A model generated the notes under the pieces. The model ran no database searches. It was not told the DNA's origin and saw only the letters and a program-made list of their open reading frames with translations. From Mycolicibacterium helvum (GTDB taxonomy: Bacteria; Actinomycetota; Actinomycetes; Mycobacteriales; Mycobacteriaceae): a stretch of 64,000 nt of DNA. The position numbers were made by a program, and so were the translations under genes. This document shows positions 51,233-64,000 of this stretch, one piece after another (the stretch's first letter is position 1; each line of letters starts with the position of its first letter). Location: positions 3,472,001 to 3,536,000 of the forward strand of contig NZ_AP022596.1 in NCBI RefSeq assembly GCF_010731895.1, given 5' to 3'.

Positions 51233-52111
51233 GTGTCGATCCCCGAGTCGCTTCGCTCCGGCCCGTCGGGGGGTGCCGGGAGACTGCTGCTCGGCGCCAC
51301 ACCCCTTGGCCAGCCGGGCGACGCCTCGAAACGGCTGCTCGACGCCCTGTCCACCGCCGATGTGGTGGCCGCCGAGGACACCCGGCGGGTGCGCACCCTG
51401 GCCCAGTCGCTGGGCGTGCGGATCGGCGGGCGAGTGGTCAGCCTGTTCGACCAGAACGAAGCGGCCCGGGTGCCCGCGCTCATCGACGACATCAAGGCCG
51501 GCGCCACCGTGCTGGTGGTCAGCGATGCCGGCATGCCGCTGATCAACGATCCCGGCTATCGCATGGTGACGGCCTGCGTCGAGGAAGGCCTACAGGTGAG
51601 TTGCCTGCCCGGCCCGTCCGCGGTCACCACGGCGCTGGCGGTTTCCGGGCTGGCCTCCGACCGGTTCTGTTTCGAGGGGTTCGCGCCGCGCAAGCAGTCG
51701 GCACGCCGGACGTGGCTGGCCGCCTTGGCCGCCGAGCAGCGGACCTGTGTGTTCTTCGAATCACCGCGGCGGCTGGCCGACTGCCTGCGCGACGCCGTCG
51801 ACGAACTCGGCGGGGAACGGCGCGCGGTGGTCTGCCGGGAGCTGACGAAGGTGCACGAGGAGATCCTGCGCGGCACGCTGGCCGAGCTCGCGGCATGGGC
51901 CGACGAGAAGGTGCTCGGCGAGATCACGGTGGTGCTGGCCGGCGCGGTGCCGACCACCGATCTGCCGACGCTGGTCGCCGAGGTCGACGCCCTTGTGGCT
52001 GATGGGATGCGGGTCAAGGACGCCTGCGGCCAGGTGATCCAGGCCCATCCGGGGGCGCCGTCGCGGCGTGAGCTCTACGACGCGGTGCTGCGCGCGCGTG
52101 ACCCAGCGTGA
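51233..52111 (+). CDS. rsmI: 16S rRNA (cytidine-1402-2'-O)-methyltransferase
   Basis: 292 residues from GTG 51233. It 2'-O-methylates C1402 in the 16S decoding centre. Landmarks: GRLLLGATPLGQPGDASKRL, VVAAEDTRRVRTLA, VLVVSDAGMPLINDPGYRM, CLPGPSAVTTALAVSGL, FEGFAPRK and VFFESPRRLADCL. The order matches RsmI. ATG 51212 in frame would add 7 residues, but the -10 box TATTCT six bases before GTG 51233 favours the shorter form. The end overlaps pabB by 37 bases on the opposite strand. It corresponds to M. tuberculosis Rv1003. Confidence 0.93.
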   Translation: MSIPESLRSGPSGGAGRLLLGATPLGQPGDASKRLLDALSTADVVAAEDTRRVRTLAQSLGVRIGGRVVSLFDQNEAARVPALIDDIKAGATVLVVSDAGMPLINDPGYRMVTACVEEGLQVSCLPGPSAVTTALAVSGLASDRFCFEGFAPRKQSARRTWLAALAAEQRTCVFFESPRRLADCLRDAVDELGGERRAVVCRELTKVHEEILRGTLAELAAWADEKVLGEITVVLAGAVPTTDLPTLVAEVDALVADGMRVKDACGQVIQAHPGAPSRRELYDAVLRARDPA

Positions 52112-53322
52112 CTGACCACTGCAGCGGCCTTGTGCAGGCATTCCTGCCATTCGGCTTTCGGGTCGGAGTCGGCGGTGATCCCGCCCCCGACGCCGAGCAC
52201 GGCCGCGCCGTCGGCGTCGAACTCGACGGTGCGGATCGCCACATTCAGCTCGGTCCCCGCGATCGGCGACGCCATGCCGACGGTGCCGCAGTACACCCCG
52301 CGCCGCCGCGGCTCCCACTGTGAAAGCAGTTGACGGGCACGACCTTTCGGTGTTCCGGTGACCGATGCGGGCGGGAACGTCGCGGCCAGCAGCTCCGCGT
52401 TGGAAACCTCGCGGCGCACGGTGGCCGCCACCGTCGACACCAGATGCCACACCCCCGGCGCCGCCCGGACCGTCAGCAGTTCGGGCACCGTGACGGTCCC
52501 GGTGTCGGCGACGCGGCCCAGGTCGTTGCGCACCAGATCGACGATCATGATGTTCTCGGCGACATCCTTGGCCGACGCCAGCAGCTCGGCGGGCGGACGG
52601 TGCAGCGGCAGCGTTCCCTTGATCGGGCTGGACGTCGCCTCGTCGCCGACCCGGCGGATGAACAGCTCCGGTGACAGCGAGGCCACCGCACCCCAATCGC
52701 CGGCCAGGTAGGCGGCTCGCGCCGGAGTGGTTCGGGTGACCGCATCGGCGAAGAACGCCAATGACGAGCCGCGCAGGGTTCCGGTGAATTGCGTGCACAC
52801 GCAGGCCTGGTAGACCTCGCCGGCGCCGATCGCCGCCAGACAGGCCGCCACGCCGTCTTGGTGGCATGCGAAATCGGGTTCTTCCCAGTCGATTTCGTAG
52901 GAATCGAGCGGCGGGGGATCCGACAGCGCGTCGGCCACCCACGCCGCGATCGGTGCGGCGGTGAGACTTTCGTGCCACCAGCAGCCGTCGCGGTCCAGGC
53001 GCAGCACACTGTCCGTCCAGCCGCCTGCCGCCTCGGGTATCCGCGGCGGCGCGCCGTCGGCAGCGGCGTCGGGGTAGGCCAGGTAGCCGATCCACCCACC
53101 GCCGACCGCATCTCCGCGATCGCCGGGTGGCACGGCGAACGCGCCGGCGGGGGTGATCGCCCGCACCGGCACGGTGGGGGCGATCACCGCCGCTGAGCCA
53201 AACCAGTCGCCGGTCAGCGCGGCCGGAGGCGGCAGCCGCCGCTGTGCGGCGGCGCCGGCTACGGCGCGCAGCACCTCGGCGGCGGTGCCGAGGTCGCCGA
53301 GCCGGTCGATGCGCATCGCCAT
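52075..53322 (-). CDS. pabB: Aminodeoxychorismate synthase component I
   Basis: 415 residues (ATG 53322; ATG 53316 possible). It aminates chorismate to aminodeoxychorismate in the folate pathway, with ammonia from PabA. The C-terminal chorismate-binding domain has SLSPELFIRR, PIKGTLPLHR with the PabB-specific catalytic Lys, MIVDLVRNDLGRV, FPPASVTGTPKGRARQL and GVGGGITADSDPKAEWQEC. The N-terminal half is shorter and Ala-rich. It matches M. tuberculosis Rv1005c. It converges on rsmI with a 37-base antisense overlap. Confidence 0.93.
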   Translation of the reverse strand: MAMRIDRLGDLGTAAEVLRAVAGAAAQRRLPPPAALTGDWFGSAAVIAPTVPVRAITPAGAFAVPPGDRGDAVGGGWIGYLAYPDAAADGAPPRIPEAAGGWTDSVLRLDRDGCWWHESLTAAPIAAWVADALSDPPPLDSYEIDWEEPDFACHQDGVAACLAAIGAGEVYQACVCTQFTGTLRGSSLAFFADAVTRTTPARAAYLAGDWGAVASLSPELFIRRVGDEATSSPIKGTLPLHRPPAELLASAKDVAENIMIVDLVRNDLGRVADTGTVTVPELLTVRAAPGVWHLVSTVAATVRREVSNAELLAATFPPASVTGTPKGRARQLLSQWEPRRRGVYCGTVGMASPIAGTELNVAIRTVEFDADGAAVLGVGGGITADSDPKAEWQECLHKAAAVVSHAGSRARSTAS

Positions 53323-53356
53323 AGCCTGACGGCTGCGGCCGGCAGACGCAAAGGCG

Positions 53357-54250
53357 TCAGCGGCTGATCTCCCTGCGCACGGTGACGGCGGCGAGCTTCT
53401 CCGGGTTGCGCATCGCGTAGAAATTGGTGATCGTCCCGTCGGTGATCTCGACCATCATCACCGACTCGGGCACGTTGCCGCGATAGATCACCAGCGCAGG
53501 CGCTCCGTTGTAGTTCGCGCTTTCGATCCGGTGTTCCGGCGTCGCCTGGCGAAACAGCCCGATGATGAACCTGGCGACCTTGTCCTGGCCCAGAATCGGG
53601 CGGCGGGCGGCGCTGGCCTTGCCGTCGCTGTCGGAGGTGAACGCCACATCGGGTGCCAGCATGCTCATCAGCCCCGTGACGTCACCGGTCGCCGCCGCCG
53701 CCAGGAACTGCAGGGTGATCTGCTCGGACTGCTGCGGGCTCACGGGTTCGAAGCGGCGCCGCCGCGCGTGTACGTGTTCGCGGGCACGATGTGAGATCTG
53801 GCGCACCGCGGCCGTGGATTTGCCGACCGCATCGGCGATTTCGTCGTGGCTGAAGCCGAACACCTCGCGCAGGACGAACACCGCGCGCTCGTCCGGCGTC
53901 AGTGTCTCCAGCACCACCAGCATCGCCATCGACACCGATTCGGCGAGCACCACGTCGGCGGCGGCGTCGCGCTCGTCGAGCAGCAGCGGTTCGGGCAGCC
54001 ACGGGCCGATGTAGTCCTCCCGGCGGCGGGCCTGCGAGCGCAGCGTGTTCAGCGCCTGGCGGGTGACCAGCTGAGCCAGGTAGGCCTTGGTATCCCGGAC
54101 CTCATCCACATCGACTGCCGCCCAGCGTAAATAGCTGTCCTGCAAGACGTCGTCGGCTTCGGTTGCCGAGCCGAGGATCTCATAGGCGATGGTGAACAGC
54201 AGGGGCCGCAGCAGGGTGAACCGGTCGGCGTGTTCGTCGGTCGCGGTCAC
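53357..54250 (-). CDS. ECF41-like sigma factor with SnoaL-type C-terminal domain
   Basis: 297 residues. Region 2 (LRPLLFTIAYEILGSATEAD, DVLQDSYLRWAA) and region 4 (LTPDERAVFVLREVFGFSHD, EIADAVGKSTAAVRQI) are followed by an ~120-residue SnoaL-like domain with NPEKL at 283-287, the near-C-terminal motif of ECF41 sigma factors (NPDKL) that modulates activity in place of an anti-sigma. The ATG overlaps the oxidoreductase stop (ATGA), the usual ECF41 partner layout. An ECF41-type promoter (TGTCACA-16-TGTC) lies in front of the operon, so it is probably autoregulated. The signal is unknown. Confidence 0.88.
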   Translation of the reverse strand: MTATDEHADRFTLLRPLLFTIAYEILGSATEADDVLQDSYLRWAAVDVDEVRDTKAYLAQLVTRQALNTLRSQARRREDYIGPWLPEPLLLDERDAAADVVLAESVSMAMLVVLETLTPDERAVFVLREVFGFSHDEIADAVGKSTAAVRQISHRAREHVHARRRRFEPVSPQQSEQITLQFLAAAATGDVTGLMSMLAPDVAFTSDSDGKASAARRPILGQDKVARFIIGLFRQATPEHRIESANYNGAPALVIYRGNVPESVMMVEITDGTITNFYAMRNPEKLAAVTVRREISR

Positions 54251-55419
54251 GGCGTCTGCACCGCCTCGGGTGCGGGCCGCTTGCCGCCGCCCTTGAGCCA
54301 GAAATACGACCCGGGCTTACGGGCCTCACGGCGCAGGAAGCTGACCGTGCCGTTGCAGACCGCCTCCTTGATCGCCGCCGCGGTGCGCCCGCCGAGGTAC
54401 AGCGGCAGCGGGACGTCGTTGGTCCGGGCGATCTGGATGGTGGCGCCGGCCCGGCCCAGGCTGATGCACTGTCCGGTGAACGCCTGGCTGATCACGGCGG
54501 GCTGCTCGCCGGCGATACGGGCCAACACGGTGTTGGCGGCTTGGGCGCCCAGTGGGATCGCGGCCTGGCAGCTCATCCGCAGCGGCTGGCCGGACGGCGC
54601 GGAAGCATCCCCGGCGGCCACGATCCGGGCATCGTCGACGCTGGTCAGGGTCTCGTCGGTGAGCAGCCGGCCGATCGTGTCGGTGCGCAGCCCGGATCTG
54701 CTCGCCAGATCGGGCACGCCGAACCCGGCGGTCCAGATCGTCACGTGGCTGGCCAGCCGGCGTCCGTCGCCGAGGGTCACCGCGTCGGCGGCCACCGCGG
54801 TCACCATGGCCTGCGGTCCATCGACGATCTCGACGCCGAGCTTGCGTAGCCGCTTGGCCACTGACCGCCGGCCCGGCGTGCTCAGGTACGGGCCGAGCAC
54901 GGCGCCGCACACCAGCGTGACGGTCCGGCCCTGCTCGGCCAGCTCGGCAGCGGTCTCGATACCGGTCGGGCCGGCGCCGACCACGCACACCGGCGCGCCG
55001 TAGTGCAGGTCGGCCAGCTTCGCGGTCAGCCGCTGCGCTTCCTCGAGATCGGCTATGGGATAAGCGAATTCGTCGGCGCCGGGCACAGCCGGTTGGGCCG
55101 AGCCACTGCCGACTGCGTAGATCAAGTAGTCGTAGGGCAGTGGCCGGCCACTGAAGAGCTCGACCTGTCGCGCCGCGGTGTCGATACGGGTCGCTGCATC
55201 GACCACCAGCGCGATGCCGGCACCGAGGATGTCGGCATAGGCATGCGTAGCGTCGTCGGAACCGGTGACCAACTGGTGCAGCCGGATCCGTTCGACGAAC
55301 TCTGGGCGGGGGTTGACCAGGGTGATCTCCACATCGGGACGCAACCGCAGATGATTGGCCGCGATCACTCCGGCGTAGCCACCGCCGATGACGACGACAT
55401 GGGTGCGTGGTGCGGTCAT
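54247..55419 (-). CDS. NAD(P)/FAD-dependent oxidoreductase (NDH-2-like) partnered with the ECF sigma factor
   Basis: 390 residues from ATG 55419 with AAGGAGA. The FAD motif is VVVIGGGYAGVIAANHLRLR, the NAD motif VCVVGAGPTGIETAAELAEQ, and the second FAD segment ARIVAAGDASA; LPYDYLIYAVGS is typical of NDH-2/FIS1-type pyridine nucleotide disulfide oxidoreductases. The C-terminal ~45 residues are basic (FLRREARKPGSYFWLKGGGK), as in type II NADH dehydrogenases that sit on the membrane surface. ECF41 operons often carry a carboxymuconolactone decarboxylase, oxidoreductase or epimerase; this is the oxidoreductase form. Electron acceptor unknown. Confidence 0.88.
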   Translation of the reverse strand: MTAPRTHVVVIGGGYAGVIAANHLRLRPDVEITLVNPRPEFVERIRLHQLVTGSDDATHAYADILGAGIALVVDAATRIDTAARQVELFSGRPLPYDYLIYAVGSGSAQPAVPGADEFAYPIADLEEAQRLTAKLADLHYGAPVCVVGAGPTGIETAAELAEQGRTVTLVCGAVLGPYLSTPGRRSVAKRLRKLGVEIVDGPQAMVTAVAADAVTLGDGRRLASHVTIWTAGFGVPDLASRSGLRTDTIGRLLTDETLTSVDDARIVAAGDASAPSGQPLRMSCQAAIPLGAQAANTVLARIAGEQPAVISQAFTGQCISLGRAGATIQIARTNDVPLPLYLGGRTAAAIKEAVCNGTVSFLRREARKPGSYFWLKGGGKRPAPEAVQTP

Positions 55420-55453
55420 GGTGTCTCCTTTTCCGAGAGGCTTATGCCCTTCA

Positions 55454-55480
55454 GACACCACGCACTGCGGGGTTGTGACA
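55454..55480 (-). promoter_or_regulatory. ECF41-type promoter of the oxidoreductase-sigma operon
   Basis: On the minus strand TGTCACA (55474-55480), a 16-base spacer, then TGTC (55454-55457). This is close to the ECF41 consensus as I recall it (TGTCACA, 16, CGTC). It lies ~35 bases before the oxidoreductase ATG, giving a short leader. Confidence 0.7.
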
Positions 55481-55508
55481 CGCACGCCCGCGGTGTGGTT
55501 CAGATCAC

Positions 55509-58407
<2,899 letters not shown>

Positions 58408-58416
58408 TTGGGGTTC

Positions 58417-58426
58417 ACCCTAAGGT
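58417..58426. promoter_or_regulatory. Overlapping divergent -10 boxes of metG and tatD
   Basis: Minus-strand TAGGGT (58417-58422) points to metG, 9 bases before ATG 58407. Plus-strand TAAGGT (58421-58426) points to tatD, 7 bases before GTG 58434. The boxes share two bases in a 26-base gap, the same design as pmt/rsmI. Confidence 0.65.
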
Positions 58427-58433
58427 GTAGGGC

Positions 58434-59270
58434 GTGAGTCTCCGCGGCAAGAGGAGGGAGCCACCTCCGCCACCTCCTCCGCTGACGCCGTTGATCGACG
58501 CCCACACGCACCTGGATGCCTGCGGAGCCCGCGATGCCGACGACGTCCGCGCGATCCTCGACCGCGCGCAGGCCGCCGGAGTGGTGGCGGCAGTGACCAT
58601 CGCCGATGACCTGGACGCCGCCCGCTGGGCTGCTGAGGCGGCCACCTGGGATCCACGCGTCTACGCCGCGGTCGCCCTGCACCCGACTCGTGCCGACGCG
58701 CTTACCGAGGATGTGCGCGCCGAGCTGGAATGGCTGGCCGCGCAGCCAAGGGTGGTGGCGGTCGGGGAGACCGGCATGGACCTGTACTGGCCGGGCAAGC
58801 TCGACGGGTGTGCCGAACCTTCGACTCAGCGGGAATCCTTCGCCTGGCACATCGACCTGGCCAAGCGGACCGGCAAACCGCTGATGATCCACAACCGCGA
58901 CGCCGATGCCGAGGTGCTCGACGTGCTGCGCGCCGAGGGCGCCCCGGAGACCGTCATCTTCCACTGCTTCTCCTCAGGCCCGGAGATGGCGCGCACCTGC
59001 GTCGAGGCGGGCTGGGTGCTGAGCCTGTCCGGGACAGTCAGCTTCAAGAACGCCCGTGACCTGCGGGCGGCGGCTGCGCTCATTCCGGCGGATCAGCTGC
59101 TGGTGGAGACCGACGCCCCGTTTCTGACCCCGCACCCCTACCGCGGGGCACCCAATGAGCCCTACTGCCTGCCCTACACCGTGCGCGCGCTGGCCGAGGT
59201 CGTCGACCGGCCGGCAGAGTTGCTGGCAGAGCAGTCATCGGCGACCGCGCGACGGGTCTACGGTCTCTAA
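58434..59270 (+). CDS. tatD: TatD-family metal-dependent hydrolase (DNase)
   Basis: 278 residues, GTG start. TIM-barrel metal-dependent hydrolase: LIDAHTHLD (His-x-His), VVAVGETGMDLYWPG with the metal Glu, PLMIHNRDADAEVLD, VIFHCFSSGPEMA and the terminal Asp in LLVETDAPFLTPHPYRG. TatD proteins are 3'-5' exonucleases involved in DNA turnover and quality control. The start is supported by a -10 box 7 bases upstream (58421-58426). It precedes rpfB, and a terminator-like hairpin lies between the two. It corresponds to M. tuberculosis Rv1008. Confidence 0.94.
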   Translation: MSLRGKRREPPPPPPPLTPLIDAHTHLDACGARDADDVRAILDRAQAAGVVAAVTIADDLDAARWAAEAATWDPRVYAAVALHPTRADALTEDVRAELEWLAAQPRVVAVGETGMDLYWPGKLDGCAEPSTQRESFAWHIDLAKRTGKPLMIHNRDADAEVLDVLRAEGAPETVIFHCFSSGPEMARTCVEAGWVLSLSGTVSFKNARDLRAAAALIPADQLLVETDAPFLTPHPYRGAPNEPYCLPYTVRALAEVVDRPAELLAEQSSATARRVYGL

Positions 59271-59336
59271 GGGTCTGTTGAGAGCCGTGGGCCCGGGTTG
59301 CTCTGATCCGGTCTGGTTCGTTACCGTCTTGTGATC

Positions 59337-59370
59337 AAAGGGGGCCACCGCTGGCCCCTTGTTCTATTTA
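59337..59370 (+). terminator. Intrinsic-terminator-like hairpin in the rpfB leader
   Basis: AAAGGGGGCCA, loop CCGC, TGGCCCCTT, then GTTCTATTT: a stem with one bulged G and a T-rich tail. It sits 23 bases before the rpfB start and 67 after the tatD stop. It could end tatD transcription or be a conditional attenuator for rpfB-ksgA, as reported for the M. tuberculosis rpfB leader. Confidence 0.75.
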
Positions 59371-59371
59371 G

Positions 59372-61412
<2,041 letters not shown>

Positions 61413-61425
<13 letters not shown>

Positions 61426-62228
61426 GCGCTGCGGCGCACTGTCTCGGCGAGCTGATGCACCAACTCGGTGCATGACGGGTATCTCCGGTCTGGGTCTTTG
61501 GCGATGGCTCTGGCCAGGACCGTGTCGAATCCCCTTGTCAGCCAAGGGATCTGTCGCGACACGTCCGGCGGCGGTAGGTGTAAGTGTGCATCGATGAGCG
61601 CTAATGGATCGTCAGCGGTGAACGGTGGTGCGCCGGTGAGTAATTCCAGTGCCGTGCAGGCAAGTGCGTATTCGTCGGTCGCGGCCTGGGGTAGGCGGCC
61701 CTGGAGGAGCTCGGGAGCGGCATAGGGGAGCGACGCCAGCACCTGGGTGGGGCGATGCCAGACATCCTCGGCGAGCACATGCGCGACGCCAAAGTCGATG
61801 AGTACCGCGCCGTGTTTCGAAAAGTCCTGATGTACAAGGATATTCGCCGGCTTGACGTCGCTGTGTACGACACCGTCGTGGTGGGCGTAGTCGAGGGCGG
61901 TGGCGATCTGGCCGAGCGCGGTGAGCTTTGCCTCCAGCGATGGCAGTCGGGTCGCGTTTCCACCGTCGACGTACTGCATCGTCATCCAGTGTTCGCCGTG
62001 GTCGTAGACCGCCACGATGTGGCGGTGCCGCAGGCGATCTGCGATGCGGTACTGCCTGGCTAGCCGGGCAGTGGCGAGGTGATCGCGGTGCTGGGAGTCG
62101 AGCACCTTCAGCGCGACGAGCGGATGTCTCTGGCCCGCGCCGCGGGCGAGGTAAACCGCCGCCTCGCCGCCGCGGCCCAACAGGTCTTCGACGACGTAGC
62201 CCGCGAACGACTGCCCGGGATGCGCCAC
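61413..62228 (-). CDS. Soluble Ser/Thr protein kinase with HSD catalytic loop
   Basis: 271 residues, GTG 62228. TAAGGT (minus strand, 62235-62240) is 6 bases upstream, suggesting a leaderless mRNA. Kinase motifs: Gly-loop GRGGEAAVY, Lys41 in VALKVL, the catalytic loop HSDVKPANI with Asp124 preceded by Ser instead of Arg (non-RD), IDFG for metal binding and APE in [10 protein letters not shown]. There is no transmembrane segment or sensor domain after the kinase fold, unlike most mycobacterial Pkn proteins. It lies antisense between ksgA and ispE. The substrate is unknown. Confidence 0.9.
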
Positions 62229-62296
62229 GCCTTGACCTTAGGTTCGCGGGTCGGCGGCCGGCCGGGGAATCGCGCGCGGCGCGATAGTCTCGTCCG

Positions 62297-63241
62297 GTGC
62301 CCCCGTCCAACGGCTCCACCGCGTCCGAATGGGTGCCGACCGGGTCGGTGACCGTACGCGTGCCGGGCAAGGTGAACCTGTACCTGGAGGTCGGTGATCG
62401 GCGGGCCGACGGCTATCACGAGCTCGCCACCGTCTTTCACGCCGTGTCGCTGGTCGACGAGGTGACGGTGCGCAACGCCGACGTCCTGTCCCTGCGCGTG
62501 GTGGGGGAGGGTGCCGACGAGCTGCCCGCTGACGAGCGCAACATCGCCTGGCAGGCGGCCGAGCTGATGGCCGAGCATGTCGGGCGCGCACCCGATATCG
62601 AGATCACCATCGAGAAGTCGATTCCGGTGGCCGGTGGGATGGCTGGCGGCAGCGCCGACGCCGCGGCCGTCCTGGTGGCGATGAACAATCTGTGGGAGCT
62701 TGGCGTGCCGCGCCGCGACCTGCACGCGCTGGCCGCGCGACTGGGCAGCGATGTCCCCTTCGCGCTGCACGGTGGCACGGCGCTGGGCACCGGCCGCGGT
62801 GAGGAGCTGGCGACGGTTTTGGCCCGCAGCACGTTTCACTGGGTGCTGGCCTTCGGTCAGGGTGGCTTGTCGACCGCCGCGGTCTACACCGAGATCGACC
62901 GGCTACGTGAGGCTGGGGATCCGCCCCGGCTGAGTGACCCCGAGCCGCTTCTCGGCGCGCTGGCCGGCGGGAACCCTCGTGAGCTGGCCGCGCTGCTGGG
63001 CAACGATCTGCAGGCGGCGGCGTTGAGCCTCAACCCGGGGCTGCGCCGGACCCTGCGGGCCGGAGCCGAGGCGGGGGCGCTGGCCGGGATCGTGTCTGGA
63101 TCCGGCCCGACCTGCGCGTTTCTGTGCGAATCGGCGGCCGCGGCGGTGGACGTCGGTACCGAATTGGCCGGCGCCGACGTGTGCCGCACCGTGCGAGTGG
63201 CCAGCGGCCCGGTCCACGGCGCACGCATCGTGTCGAGCTAG
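62297..63241 (+). CDS. ispE: 4-diphosphocytidyl-2-C-methyl-D-erythritol kinase
   Basis: 314 residues, GTG 62297. It phosphorylates CDP-methylerythritol in the non-mevalonate isoprenoid pathway. GHMP kinase signatures: [20 protein letters not shown], then [11 protein letters not shown], the phosphate loop [17 protein letters not shown], and [10 protein letters not shown] at the C-terminus. TAGTCT at 62285-62290 is followed by 6 bases and the GTG, so it has its own leaderless promoter, needed because the kinase cuts it off from rpfB-ksgA. It corresponds to M. tuberculosis Rv1011. Confidence 0.95.
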   Translation: MPPSNGSTASEWVPTGSVTVRVPGKVNLYLEVGDRRADGYHELATVFHAVSLVDEVTVRNADVLSLRVVGEGADELPADERNIAWQAAELMAEHVGRAPDIEITIEKSIPVAGGMAGGSADAAAVLVAMNNLWELGVPRRDLHALAARLGSDVPFALHGGTALGTGRGEELATVLARSTFHWVLAFGQGGLSTAAVYTEIDRLREAGDPPRLSDPEPLLGALAGGNPRELAALLGNDLQAAALSLNPGLRRTLRAGAEAGALAGIVSGSGPTCAFLCESAAAAVDVGTELAGADVCRTVRVASGPVHGARIVSS

Positions 63242-63560
63242 GTTCTCCGGGCCCGGCTTCCGGGTTCCCAAACTGTGATGCGCTTCTCATTACCGTCTAA
63301 AACTTGGCAGTAACTTAAGGGAAGTTTAAGATGATCGACGGTGATGACTAGCGGCCTGGCACTGCAAATGTGCAAGTCGCCCACCCCGATCCGGGGCGGG
63401 CGATGGTCTGGCGGTACCGCTGTTGTTCCGCTCCATCACCATTTTGAGACCGAACCGCTCCCCAGTCGTACTGGCGTGCCGTCTATGCAGTGCGTTGCGG
63501 CAGGTGGAGCATGAATTCAACGTCGCTGATCAGCCAGCTCCGCATGCCGAGGAGGTCGTC
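63242..63560. other. Intergenic region before the acyl-AMP ligase
   Basis: 319 bases with no supported gene. It includes an AT-richer block at 63285-63335 (promoter candidate, with CTTAAGGGAAGTTTAAG) and the hairpin at 63378-63402. A short six-codon frame at 63333 is too small to call. Confidence 0.5.
63378..63402. other. GC-rich hairpin in the leader of the acyl-AMP ligase
   Basis: CGCCC-A-CCCCG pairs with CGGGG-C-GGGCG around a 3-base loop, with one A/C mismatch. No T-run follows. It may be a structured leader or part of a terminator for ispE. Confidence 0.45.
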
Positions 63561-64000
63561 GTGAGCCGTTTCACCGACAAGATGTTCCACAGTGCCTTGA
63601 CCAGCAGCAAGGGCATGGTCACCGGGGAGCCGAACGAGCCGGTGCGGCACACCTGGTGGGAGGTGCACGAACGTGCCCGCCGCATTGCGGGTGGCCTGGA
63701 AGCCGCGGGAGTCGGCCTCGGCGATGCGGTGGGTGTGCTGGCCGGCGCTCCGGTCGAGATCGCGCCGACCGCCCAGGCGCTGTGGATGCGTGGCGCCAGT
63801 CTGACGATGCTGCATCAGCCCACCCCGCGCACCGATCTGGAGCAGTGGGCCAAGGACACCGCCATGGTCATCGACATGATCGAGGCCAAGGCCGTCATTG
63901 TCTCCGACCCGTTCCTGATCGCCGTGCCGGTGCTCGAGGAGCGCGGCGTCAAGGTGCTCACGGTGGAGGCGCTGCTGGCCGCCGAGCCCATCGACCCGGT
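63561..64000 (+). CDS. Fatty-acyl-AMP ligase/acyl-CoA synthetase family, N-terminal part (partial)
   Basis: The reading frame from GTG 63561 (GGAGG at 63551-63555) runs off the window after 146 residues. It starts [20 protein letters not shown], then [20 protein letters not shown] and [19 protein letters not shown], followed by [20 protein letters not shown]. These are the N-terminal features of ANL adenylating enzymes of the Pks16 (Rv1013) type, which follow ispE in M. tuberculosis. The AMP-binding and C-terminal domains are beyond the window, so product type cannot be settled. Confidence 0.8.
   Translation, partial: MSRFTDKMFHSALTSSKGMVTGEPNEPVRHTWWEVHERARRIAGGLEAAGVGLGDAVGVLAGAPVEIAPTAQALWMRGASLTMLHQPTPRTDLEQWAKDTAMVIDMIEAKAVIVSDPFLIAVPVLEERGVKVLTVEALLAAEPIDP

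Overview
The window is high-GC actinobacterial DNA from a non-tuberculous mycobacterium (Mycobacterium/Mycolicibacterium). This rests on a PPE protein, two PE-PPE-domain hydrolases, an LpqN-type lipoprotein, an MTB12-like secreted protein, an MmpL transporter, mycothiol-type arsenate reductase, F420-dependent enzymes, RpfB, Pmt, and gene order matching the M. tuberculosis Rv0998-Rv1013 neighbourhood (acetyltransferase, DUF5642 protein, alkB, arcA, pmt, rsmI, pabB, metG, tatD, rpfB, ksgA, ispE, acyl-AMP ligase).

Region 1 (1-11 kb) is a patchy accessory segment: the tail of an arsenic operon with a truncated second reductase, a siderophore-interacting protein (SIP) and a decayed second SIP copy, an MTB12-like secreted protein, two paralogous TetR regulators flanking a methyltransferase, a PPE gene behind a tiny coupled upstream ORF, and an unusual four-domain redox fusion. 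Nine copies of a short motif, RAAYGYGAGYA, lie in its intergenic spaces and may be a shared operator.

Region 2 (11-18.8 kb) has an aldehyde dehydrogenase behind a near-perfect 24-bp palindrome, the stub of a second aldehyde dehydrogenase, a secreted glycine-rich protein with a C-terminal TNT-like (NAD-glycohydrolase) domain and its overlapping putative immunity gene, and secreted hydrolases with similar basic C-terminal tails.

Region 3 (18.8-26.3 kb) is lipid and secondary metabolism: two methyltransferases, an MmpL exporter, a type III polyketide synthase with a coupled membrane methyltransferase and flavoprotein (the layout of alkylresorcinol/polyketide-quinone clusters), and an SDR.

Region 4 (26.3-38 kb) has the cAMP-gated protein acetyltransferase, a shikimate-dehydrogenase-like protein, a cluster of two paralogous acyl-CoA dehydrogenases around an Fe-S Rrf2 regulator, lipoproteins, TspO, an Ntn hydrolase, AlkB and SoxR with its operator.

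Region 5 (38-49.5 kb) begins with arcA and then carries a catabolic block: aldehyde dehydrogenase, two Baeyer-Villiger/flavin monooxygenases, a two-domain CoA-transferase, a zinc alcohol dehydrogenase and an F420-type oxidoreductase. It sits between the arcA and pmt orthologues, which are adjacent in M. tuberculosis.

Region 6 (49.6-64 kb) is conserved core: pmt, rsmI, pabB, an ECF41-like sigma factor with its oxidoreductase and a matching promoter, gdhA, metG, tatD, rpfB with a leader terminator, ksgA, ispE, and the start of an acyl-AMP ligase. An antisense Ser/Thr kinase separates ksgA from ispE. Many starts in regions 4-6 fit leaderless transcripts (TANNNT, 6-9 nt, then the start codon), including two divergent pairs with overlapping -10 boxes. 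No rRNA, tRNA, CRISPR array or intact insertion sequence was seen. All family assignments were made by reading motifs; no database search was run.
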